Shown here: one piece after another, positions 1 to 10,008 of the stretch
Layout of the letters: every line of letters starts with the position of its first letter
Position numbering within the stretch: position 1 is the first letter of the stretch
DNA from: Tetranychus cinnabarinus
Taxonomy: Eukaryota; Arthropoda; Arachnida; Trombidiformes; Tetranychidae
Assembly: GCA_022266195.1 (NCBI GenBank)
Contig: WHVY01000011.1
Span: forward strand, 1,054,001-1,118,000
Length of the DNA stretch: 64,000 nt
Direction: 5' to 3'
Program-made: the position numbers and the translations under genes
The notes under the pieces: model-generated
The model's database searches: none
What the model saw: the letters and a program-made list of their open reading frames with translations, nothing else
Told to the model about the DNA's origin: nothing

Positions 1-3000
1 AATCACCGTCTTCTTCTTCCCCCAAAGTATCATCTTCCATATCTTTGTTGAATAGACTGGCTGATGGCGATGAACGAACAGCAGGAATTTCAAAAGCCAT
101 GGAGCGACTTTCTTCATCCGTAGGTGTAATATCTGGTCTTAAATCAAACTCAGTAGGAAGAGTAGATGTCATTGAGGTGTCCCAGTCTTCTTCATCAAAA
201 GGATCCAATGTGTGCGGTGATGAGGTGACATGGTTTTCTTCAGGCTCTGAAAATGTTGAATAGTTCCAGTAAGGATCTTATTGGACAGAAGGAGAAAAAA
301 GCAAAAGAAAAGTTATTCATTTGGAAATTGATTGGTAAGCAATAAAAAGGGTGAAAAATAGAGAATAAATTTGAAAGGGAAATTCAAATGAATGAAATAC
401 AAATACTTTGAAATCATTAAAATGAGACAGAAAATATGAAAAACCTTGGAAAGTTAATCAACATAAAAGACTGACTGTTTGAAAGGCCTTAGAAAATAAT
501 TCAAACCTTTAGTGATAAAATTTGAGCCTCGGTCAGGAGATTCTTGTTCCCTGTCGTGTTCAGAAGTGGTAATGGGAGCGGTACTTGATCTTCCAATGGT
601 TCTGATATGAGGAGGTGCTGATGTGGTTGAATAACTTCGTTGAATTGTTGCTTCCTTGCGGTCAATATCTTTCATATCATTGATAATTTCCTTTTCAACC
701 CGGCCACTTTATTGATTAGCATGTTAAAAATATATCAGAGATCAAACAAAATTGCTGAAGAAAATAAATGATTGTTTAGGTAATGTTACTTACGTATATC
801 TTAATTTACAAGTTTTGAACAAACCACCTCCAGTTGTAACTAGAGGTATATCACTTGAAGAGTTCATCCTAAAGTGGGTAAAGATTAAATATTAATTCGA
901 TATTCTTTGATTTATAATTTTGTTTGCAATATTGACTAGTTGCCTTCGTTAACACCAAATAGCAATAAATGCTGAACATTTTCATTTGAAGCCTTCTAAA
1001 TTTTTATAACACTATAACACACTTGCTCTCAATGTTTTTTTTCAAAATTTTTTCAGTCAACATTTTTATGAACCTATTTCAACTCAGTAATTTGTGAATG
1101 AGTAAATTCAGTTGAAGAGGAAAAATTTTCCTTGAACTGTTCATTCGAGAATGTCATTGTTCTGCTGACACTTGTAGTTGCTCCAATCATTAATAATGTT
1201 TAGCTTTTCAGCAACTCATGCCACTGGTAACATGAGCTGATTACTTCAAGAAACATCCAACAACTTAATTGTAAATCTTTTTCCCTAAAAATTAGTTAAT
1301 GCTTGACAAAATCGGAATAGGATGAGATTTGTAATGACAAAAACAAAAACATTAAGTGACAGTTTGCCATCAATTTGATGCTCTTGATGACAACTAAATT
1401 TACATCCATTTAAAGCTCTATCCGTTCAACGACCAATGTTGAGTAATTTTAAAGGTTGTCCTAATTGATGTTAATAAGATAACCACTAGTCAAATGCCAA
1501 CAATTTAGCGACTTACGTGAAAAAATAACGCTGTTCAACAGCACATCTCCAAAGGAAATGACAGGCTGATGTATTTGGACATTTAAAGCCAACCAGATGT
1601 TTCTTTTTCTGCAAAAAAAGTAGCAAAATTAAATTAAAACAGATTCTATCAAAGTTTATACTAATTATAATCAACCAGAAAGTCTAGTAAAAACCAATGG
1701 GAAACAAATGAAATCAGGACACCAATTATCATTAATGGAGGGCGAAATAAGAACAAAAATATTACAAGCAACTCTGTCAAATCAATAAGGCAACAATATT
1801 ATCTCATGGGATATTAACTGTTGAAAAATTGATTGTACGCGTTCTTAATTATTCATATCAACTCTGTTGTAACATTAATATTATAGATATTAAACTAACC
1901 ATGACTTGTGATCCCTTAGTTACTATTGATTTCTCAGGATAAACAAATCAACCTTTTTCGTTTTATACTGGATTCTCTGTTGCAAGATTTTTTTTGCTTG
2001 TTTCACCAAGCTGGATGATGATAAATGAATATTTACAGATAAGGGAAACAAGCAATTGGTCGTAATTCATGATTGTGAAAACTCTTAAAATAATTTAATC
2101 AAAACTAATGTCTTTTAAAGAGAAAGGATTGAAAAGAGATAAAAAAGAGTTTTTTCATTGTAAGTGAATGCACATTGTTAAGGGAATCTAATTTATAGAC
2201 AAAAATAATTTCAAGGAAATAGTTGGAAATATTTAATACACCTTTTTCCCTCTCAATGATTATTAAGTAACAAGGTTAATGGTTACTAAATAAAGTTTGA
2301 TATCTTCTTCAGCTATTTGTACTTTCAAATACTATTTCCTAAATAGTCATCATGGAGGAAAAAATCGTCTATTTCAGAAATCACTTGATTGTGCAAAAAT
2401 TGACATGTATTTCAAGTTTCGGTTAAAAAATGAATAGACAGTTGTAAATATTAAATGCTATTATAAACAAAAAGTTTAAATGAAAAAAATATTTACGCCA
2501 ATAGCAATATCAATCTAATTAGTGTTCAACTATGCGTTGAGCTTTACTAATATAGATTCTGAAGCATTGGTTGTCTGGTAATTTAATTATCATTGGAAAA
2601 TCAATCGATTAATAACTGGGGAATTCGGTGAAAGCAATTTTTCTGGAAATGGAGAGTTGGCAAAAAAGATCTTACATCATTTGTCGATGCATGAACAATG
2701 AACATCCTTCCTTCATAAGTCAGCTTTTGAATTTCATTCCTGAAAAATAAGAGGTAATGGAAAAAAATTAGTCAAATGAATAAATAGATGGACATTATGT
2801 GATAATAAAAGAAACTATGTTTGATGAACGAAAAAAAGGCGCCGCCAAATTTGTCAACACACCATTTAAAGCTTTGAACTTTTCTACTTCCTTGGAAAGT
2901 TGTAACACCGATATGATTGATTCCGAGATATAATTGTTTCCCTTTATGGTCTTTAACCGGATGTGGATCGATTCCATAAGTTTCTAGTGATGACGCTTTC

Positions 3001-3830
3001 TTGATAAAATTGAGCTCAGCATCGCCAGGAGTTAACCCTCTCATATCTTTTTGGTGAATCTCTGCAACAGTTTTCTCCAGACTGGTAGTTTGTGATAATT
3101 TGGTTGACTGGTTAGGAACCAATTTAAACGAGGAAACATAATTTTCTCCATGTTCCTCTGGATCGTAATCTCCTAATTCAGCTGTAAATGAGAATGAAAA
3201 GTTAATGAAATGGCAATAATTTTCAAGATTTCATAGGAAAATGAGTAAGAACAATTGAGAAGTTGCTTGTTGATTTGGAGAAGGGAAAATAGAGAGAAGG
3301 CATTGAAAGACTAAACATGAAAAACTATAAATATGAAATGACTTTTCACTCTGTGAATGTGAATTGACGGATGTGTGAAAATAATACTTACATTGTATTA
3401 TATACGCCATTAAAAGAGGAAGCTCATTTGAAGAGCACTGAAGTCGTCCATGAAGTAAATCACGTCGGAGTTGCATGAATACAAAGTACCGAGTAACCTC
3501 TTCTTTTAATCGAATAGGATCGGCAGGGTAAAATTTAACCCTAAAACAAAAAACAACAGGACTGAGTCCTTTGATCTGCTTAACGATACATCGGGTTGGA
3601 TCGAGCCAATTTCTCTGTTGCTTGTTGTCAACATATCTTAAACCAAAATAATCTTTCTCCAATAAGTTAAGACTTTTGTAGCAATAATCAAGTAAATGTT
3701 GTCCTTTGTGTTCTTTGGTAAAATCACATTCTAAAACTTCTTCGTCATCAAGAAGCTTAATTGTACATTTAAATTCACAGGTGAGATCCTTTTTGGATGA
3801 AAATTTGAACATACTCTTTAATTCACTCAT
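1..3830 (-). CDS. FERM-domain protein, FRMD3/FRMD5-like (3' end off the window)
   Basis: FERM proteins of this class link the plasma membrane to the cortical cytoskeleton. I assembled seven exons in transcription order: 3830-3392, 3181-2863, 2739-2676, 1608-1517, 868-794, 706-507, 276-<1. All join in frame at GT-AG sites. The first exon carries the FERM N lobe (LLDDEEVLECDF, NLLEKDYFGLRYVD, CFRVKFYPADP, start of the middle lobe). The second gives the rest of the middle lobe and LETYGIDPHPVKDHKG, the third and fourth give the C lobe ending CAVEQRYFF. After it comes the FERM-adjacent segment GGGLFKTCKLRYTGRVEKE, then a Ser/Thr/acidic-rich tail. LETYG(V/I)DPHP and FKWNE are typical of FRMD3/FRMD5 rather than Yurt/EPB41L5, but the exact orthologue is not settled. 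The start is the only Met before the FERM fold. The C-terminus lies left of position 1. Confidence 0.88.
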
Positions 3831-6063
3831 GTTTTAAAATAGAATGTAAAACATAACCAATTATGTTTTACTTTTAATATTTTTAATACTGTTGATGGTT
3901 ATTGGTGATAATGGTAATGGCTGAATATGATGATCACTGGGAGACGACCATGAAATCATAAATTTTTATAGCGACTATGGTGAAGTAAAATGAGTTGAGT
4001 TGAGCACTTCAGGTGTTGTTCAAATTTTAAATTAGAATGGCGAAAAATCCAATTCTAACAAAAATAAATCAATACCAGCTGGTTGATTGAAGCAGGTCGG
4101 AAATATCGTGGACATGAACCAGGTAAAATTATGTAAAGTCACAATATATCAATTGAATTCATAACACCGGTAGAAATTGAAACATAGTATTCCGTCATTT
4201 CAAACAGCTTCTTGTCACAATAAATTAATTTTCCAGGGAATAACATTGAAAGATGTAATAGATTGTCGATATTCTTGGCAATGAGGTAATGTAAATAATA
4301 ATAAACATCGAAACAAAAAGGAAATGGTAAAAAATGAACAAGTTATTTAAACGCAGATGAATCAAGATTATATAAAAACAAAAGATTCCAGTGATTGTAA
4401 CCAGGCAAAAGATCAGCCACTATCGTAAGATTGAGTGAGTGTGTTTGATGTCCCTGAGAAATAAATAAAGAAAGAAAGAAAGAGTGAATAGACATGGAAA
4501 GGTGTAACTCAAGCAAAGGCGCCATTCAAAAGTTGTCAGGTAATAGTCAAGACTAATAATCTTTTTGATGTCACAGATCTCTTGAGAAGTATTGAATAAA
4601 ATCTAGTCTTTGTTGAACACAGAAAATTCATGAATTTGAATTCCTTGAAGAAAGATAAAATGATTTAATTTGAGTTGATTCTTCTAGTTTCACTATTACT
4701 GAACATTATCTACTTACGCATGCTGTTGTCACAACTGAAAACAAATCCATTTATCTATTTCCTTACCAATTACATTGAAAGTTGACTACTGAATAGGAAT
4801 AAAAACACAAAAATAATGAACTCAAGTTAACCAGATTTCTGGATTGAAAACTAACAAAGGTTGAGAGTGAAGAGTATAACACAAGAAAATGACTTCATTT
4901 CGGGTTAATAATAAGATGTGAGAGAAAGTGTTACTGGTACTTACCCTATGTTGGTTCAATTCAATCAATCAATGGGACCACTTCATGCACAGAACATTCA
5001 AATATCAAAAGGTCAACATAACTATGAAAAAATTGATTATAATTAACTAAAGAACTTCATTTCGGCTCAATCAGAAGGACCCTAAAACCAAAATCCAAAA
5101 ACAGAAAAAAGAAAAGTCGACAGCGCATTGGTAAGAAGAGACAGAGAAGAAATAAATAAAGAAAGAGAGGAAAGAGAGGAAAAGTCTCTTTCAGATGAAG
5201 ATAGAAAACAACAACAAAAATAATATTAAATTATAATGGCTCAGTGATGAATAAAACTCACTCACTGTTTTATAGTCAAGGTAACTACAACAATTAAACG
5301 ATGCAATTTTGGGAGAGTTAATGTTTGTTGTGTGTATGGACAACAAAGAGTGATTATCGCCACATAGAAATGCATTTATTATTTACAAACACTTTGTGTT
5401 AAAGTGTTCAACTTAAAACTAGCAAAAGTCATAGCAAAATTTAGTCTTTAGATATAAAACAATTAAAGCAAGTCTGTTCATAGCAAAGAGTCCCATTTAA
5501 AACATCTGATTAATCTAAATTGTAATCTAGAAAAAATATCAAACGTTTTTTCATACTTGAAAACTAATCACGTTTATAACAATGAAATAGATATTTGCTT
5601 TCATTTGTTATTTCAATTTGACAATTTTCAACAGATAGTTAATTTTTATATGCTTCACTGATTAATCCTTTCATGTACCTTTTTTATTATTGTTTGTCTA
5701 TCATTTGTTTCAAGATTGTTTCTTTCAACCAATTGTGTGCATTTTTAATGATTCAACCCACTTTTCATTCTTTCTCGGTCTTTTTGCTTCAAATTGTTAA
5801 TAAACTGCCGTACCAAACTCCACTAGTTACTTGACTAAAATATTTATAAACCTAATAATCTATTCAAATTAATTGAGTAACAACTCTCTATTACACATAT
5901 TAACTTGATTTTACCTTGATCAGTTTCCTAATACTGATTAAACCACGGATAAGCCTCATCTTCAACACTATACAGACGCTATTGAGATAATATAATTTTA
6001 CTGAAGTTTATTCAAATCTTCATGTGTTTTATTGAAAATGCAATTAGCTGAGACAAATATTGA
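3831..6063. other. Spacer between FRMD and the chimeric gene
   Basis: No gene recognised. Positions about 4030-4200 and 5566-5640 align with 9405-9640 in the right duplication unit. About 1.4 kb in between (4200-5560) has no counterpart there, so it was either inserted here or deleted there. It contains short purine-rich stretches (GAAA repeats near 4460-4480; GAGGAAA repeats near 5160-5190). The FRMD promoter should lie just above 3830, but no clear core element is seen. Confidence 0.6.
6028..6033 (-). terminator. Poly(A) signal of the chimeric gene
   Basis: AATAAA on the minus strand, 31 bases past the stop codon of the XTBD-XRN1 chimera. The full XRN1 gene has its equivalent at 9950-9955. 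Confidence 0.55.
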
Positions 6064-8547
6064 TCATTCAAATAATATTAAATTTTCCTGTTCTGCAGCT
6101 TCAGGTTTTGATCCAATTCCAACCATAATTCGACTTTCACGACGCTTGTTGGACTTTTTAGCACCCTCAGTACGTTTAGATGATCGCCTGTTTTGTATAG
6201 CCATTTCGTTTTTACGATGTTCAGTTTTGTTATCATCAGGAACTGATGATCGTTTTGCAAAAGAATCATCGAGTTTGTTTCTTTCAACTTGCAATGGAAT
6301 AAACTTGTTCGGCCGCGGTCCTTGCATTTGTCGTGGAAATGGTCGATAAAGTTGCTGTGTGATTAAATTTCGATTCGTTTTTTGCTGTTGTTGCTGGTTT
6401 GTCAAATTTGAAGCAGAAAATTTATTTTTTTGTGGCTTTTTTACTCTATTAAATATCTGATGATTCTCAACTAATGCTTCAGGTATTGGACTTGCTTCAT
6501 CTTGTTCAAACCATTTAGGAGGAGGTGGTGGTAATACTGGAAACTGGATAAGACTTAAATCAATACTCATATCATCTAATTTTAGCGATTTAAGGTTTTC
6601 TGTTTGTTTCAACTCCATATTTTTGTACATTTCGGCGAGTTCATTGTTAATCATATTAGCTTTGGCCAACGATGCAGCAGTCGATGCAGTTGTAATCATA
6701 TGACTAGCACTTTCTTCGGGTTGAGAATCTTCATGATTCCTGATTTTATTCCAAAGTGATGAAAAATCACTACTGTTAAATTCACGTGGACTTTGGAATA
6801 GAGATCTTGTTGACTTGTTACTTTGTATGGGGGAAGAAATCACTTGTTTGGTTATTGTATGATCACCATAATTGTGACGGTTATAGATTTGATTCTCTAG
6901 ATCGATGTGTTCAACTTCATCTGCGTGATTATGCCTATTAGAGTGCTGATGTCTCTCATGTTTACAGGTAGGAGACAAATTGATCAGCTTTTTATAGCCA
7001 AAAGAAGCTTTTTTATCTCGCTGGTCAATTTTTGTAGGCTGAATAGGAGCCATATCAAAGTCTTCCCGAACCCCATAGCTGCCTTTCTTTTTCCTGTAAG
7101 ATATGTTGATCAAGTTGTAAGGATGGAGTCGATAACCACGTCCAGCACTGCAATTATAACTCATTCCTCCAATAAAAGATTCATCAAAGACTATATCACA
7201 CAGATAAGTATCATCATCTTGCTTGTCTTTAGTTTTACCAATGATGACTCCTCTTGCACCAAGAGGAACTGAAATTCCTTCTCGAACATTTACCACACGA
7301 TCAAATAGATTAAACGTGGCGTTAGGATCAGGCGGTGAGTGGCCAATGATATTGGCTGGACGATAAAGTTGATTTGTGGAATAAACTAACGTTATCGGTT
7401 CATATTGATTGGCAAAAACCTAATAAATAATGTAATATAAAATTATATTGAAATATAAATGGTTTTAAAAGGTAAGTGATTTAGGATTTTGTATTAACTT
7501 ACTTTGTGCGCGTCTAATACATCTTCAATACATTTGACAACAACCTCGTCAAGTGCTTCAGTATCAAACTTCATTCGTCGAGCATTTTGATAAGGCAAAG
7601 TTTTCAACCAAGCTGCGACCTCAGATATTTTTGCCTCGCTGTCAAAATAAAACATTTTACATTTTGTTATTAATAGATAAAAGATGGAAAAATATAGATA
7701 AAAATAAATCTTACGGATTAGGTCCATTAAAGATTTGTTCAGGTTGGAAACGTTTTTGGTCCGCAAGTCTACTTAAATTAATAAAAAGTTCAGGAAATTT
7801 AGAATTGTACTCTTCCATGAGTTTTAAAGTTTTCCATGAAAATAACCAAGTTTCATCACGCCTTTGAGAGTAACCAGGCACATATTCTCGTCTTGTATTG
7901 AATTTTAAGTTAAGGCCAATATTAACTTTATTTCCGTTGGCTTTCTCTACCATAACTGTCCCAGTTAATCTCGAAACAATACACGGGTTAACGCTCAACC
8001 TCTGAGCTAACGCGTGATTAGTCATGTATTCTTTGCTCATCAGTTCATAAGATCGATTTTTAACTTCAATCAAATCAGGTTCAGCTACTCTTTGTATCAT
8101 TACTTTGACTTTGTTTGTTTTCTTTTGAACTTCAATAATATCAGCAAGATCTCCATAATATTGTTCATTAAGAATAAAACATTTAGATCCAACAGGGAAC
8201 AATTCATTGAGCTTATATGCTTGTTGATGATTCCTTGCATATTTTGAACACTTTAAAGAGTTCTTCTTTTCTTGTTTCCGTTCTGCATCCTCCATATCTC
8301 CTTCTGCTTTAATAGTTTGGTACTTGGAAAGATTGGGAAAATTTTCTGTCAGTTTCTGTATCTCCTCCATAAGATCTTGACTATATTGGACTCCAAGAGT
8401 TTCAACATTAACAAATGCTTGGGCCAAACATAATAACTTGTCCTTAGGAAAAGCATCACAGTGAATATTCATAAAAGTACTCCTTAATTGCCAATGGTAT
8501 TCCAACTCCCACGATTTACGTTGAGTTTGTATCTCTTCTTTATTCAT
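6064..8547 (-). CDS. Chimeric protein: XTBD (XRN2-binding)-like domain fused to the XRN1 C-terminal half
   Basis: Exons 8547-7715, 7638-7503 and 7419-6064 give an open frame of about 774 residues. From residue about 111 (position 8217) it is nearly identical to XRN1 from its residue about 835: KOW/SH3-like and winged-helix segments, then the SH3-like block VVNVREGISVPLGARG, then the proline-rich tail. The catalytic N-terminus is absent. Residues about 8-75 instead resemble the XTBD found in CDKN2AIP, CDKN2AIPNL and PAXT-1, which binds the nuclear exonuclease XRN2: a W..R..F helix, then KDKLLCLAQAFVN, LGVQYSQDLMEEI. A basic Lys/Arg-rich linker follows. The Met at 8547 is preferred over one at 8727 because the DNA above 8650 aligns with the XRN1/ASAP promoter. 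Compared with XRN1 the tail lacks about 70 residues of a dsRBD-like segment and the poly-Gln/His tract. The XTBD call is from pattern memory. Expression is unproven, but the frame is intact. Confidence 0.75.
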
Positions 8548-8654
8548 GATGTAGTTAATAAAAACAATACAAAGGAATAAAGAGTAAGTCAAAACATAAA
8601 AACAATAACTGCTGTTTCTGCGATTACTGTACCTCTTTAAATCAAATCGGCGAT

Positions 8655-8760
8655 TATATCGATATTTTTCACCGATTATAATCGATTGATGTTTATTTAC
8701 TGGCTGTAACAATAGGACTGTCCACACTTGTAATGCCTTGTGATAGTTTACTGTGAGTTA
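8655..8760. promoter_or_regulatory. Promoter-like segment with TATCGATA, shared with the XRN1/ASAP promoter
   Basis: TATCGATA at 8657-8664 lies 110 bases upstream of the chimera ATG. The following bases (GTTTATTTACTGGCT at about 8691) match 16137-16151 (GTTTATTTTCTGGCT), downstream of TATCGATA at 16083-16090. In Drosophila TATCGATA is the DREF-binding element of housekeeping promoters. Its function here is inferred. Confidence 0.45.
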
Positions 8761-8929
8761 CAGCATGCAATTTTGGTTTCTAAGGTTAAAGCATGTTGTT
8801 GCATAAACACTGGAATTGATAATATTTAAAATAACTTGTCAAATTATTTTTATGTTTCTTTTTCTCGTTTTACCAAGCGAACCACAAATGTAATACAATA
8901 AAATCACAAGAGATATGGTCCAAGTATTT
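8761..8929 (+). pseudogene. Relic of the ASAP 5' region (exon 2 fragment)
   Basis: Positions 8811-8835 (AACACTGGAATTGATAATA) match 16191-16209, and 8858-8929 match 16418-16479, which includes the ASAP exon 2 acceptor and its first codons. The copy lacks ASAP exon 1, has about 17 extra bases inside the exon, and a damaged splice acceptor, so it cannot make ASAP. Similarity stops at about 8929, where FRMD intron 1-like sequence begins. Confidence 0.65.
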
Positions 8930-9410
8930 GTTGGAAAATGAAGGAAAAAGGTGCTGCTTGCAAGACTAAATCTGTGAAAGCTATCAAGATGGAATGACTT
9001 TTCACTAAAAATGAATTGACGGATATGTGAAAATAATACTTACATTGTATTATATACGCCATTAAAAGAGGAAGCTCATTTGAAGAGCACTGAAGTCGTC
9101 CATGAAGTAAATCACGTCGGAGTTGCATGAATACAAAGTACCGAGTAACCTCTTCTTTTAATCGAATAGGATCGGCAGGGTAAAATTTAACCCTAAAACA
9201 AAAAACAACAGGGCTGAGTCCTTTGATTTGTTTAGCGACACACGTAGGAACAAGCCATTTCCAGCAATAAATAAGACGTTTGAAGCAAAATCACATCTAA
9301 CACTTCTTCATCATCGAGAAGCTTTATTTTACATTTGAATTCACAGGTGAAATCCTTTTTGGATGAAAATTCGGACATAATCTTTAAATCATTCATATTT
9401 TATAATAGAA
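8930..9410 (-). pseudogene. Broken duplicate of FRMD exon 1
   Basis: Positions 9030-9222 are almost base-for-base identical to 3371-3563, including the splice donor after AYIIQ. Beyond that the copy diverges: it keeps the initiating ATG near 9398 and the first residues (SSKKDF), but about 120-150 bases encoding the middle of the N lobe are lost and the frame is broken. No downstream FERM exons follow to the left; the next gene there is the chimera. This marks the start of the right duplication unit. Confidence 0.85.
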
Positions 9411-10008
9411 TGACGAGAAATCCAAACTAAATCAATACTAGCCGATTGATTCAAGCAGATCGGAAACATTTGACATGAATCAGGCAGGATAAGTCACAAT
9501 ATGCCAGTTGAAGTCATAATAACACCGATAGAGAATGAAACATACTGTAATATTTTCAGTATTTATAACGTTTACAACAATGATATAGAAATGTTTTCTT
9601 CTGTTATTTCAATTCGACAATTTTCAACAGATTAAATTTTTATGTACATTTCTAGGAATTGTGAGTATTTTATTCAAAAATCTGCCTTAACTTGTTTCTT
9701 TCAACCGATTGTGTACATGTTTCAATGCACTTTTCATTCTTTATAATAATAATACTTGACTAAAATATTAATATAATTTAATCCTCTCTAATGAGATTAA
9801 TCATTACATATATTATCTTGCTTTCATCTTATCAACTCCACGATTTTGATTCAACATTGGATTAGCCTTATTGTCAACACTATACATAATAATAAAATAT
9901 GGGAATAATATTATTTAGAAACAAAATTATTCAAACCTTCAATTCAAATTTTATTGGAAATGCAATCAGATGAGACAAATATTCACCAAATAGATGTTTT
10001 TCATTTCC
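9411..10008. other. Spacer downstream of XRN1
   Basis: No gene seen. It aligns patchily with 4030-4200 and 5566-6060 of the left unit. It carries the XRN1 poly(A) signal at 9950-9955. Confidence 0.6.
9950..9955 (-). terminator. Poly(A) signal of XRN1
   Basis: AATAAA on the minus strand, 54 bases past the XRN1 stop codon. Confidence 0.6.

Larger units (their letters stand above)
3258..8929. repeat. Ancient tandem duplication, left copy
   Basis: Left unit of a direct duplication. It contains FRMD exon 1, the intergenic spacer, the 3' half of XRN1 with its two small introns, a promoter segment with TATCGATA, and a degenerate piece matching the ASAP 5' region. The order matches the right unit (8930-16480). 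The XRN1 5' half is missing here and an XTBD-like coding segment stands in its place. Limits are approximate and were judged by eye from where similarity stops. Confidence 0.8.

Noticed and set aside
6064..8547. Simple truncated pseudogene of XRN1
   Set aside because: All splice sites and the frame are intact over 774 codons, and the new N-terminus has its own domain-like pattern, so a plain pseudogene is less likely.
8548..8727. Upstream extension of the chimera frame to a Met at 8727
   Set aside because: The frame is open by chance. This stretch contains the TATCGATA element and aligns with promoter DNA upstream of ASAP/XRN1.
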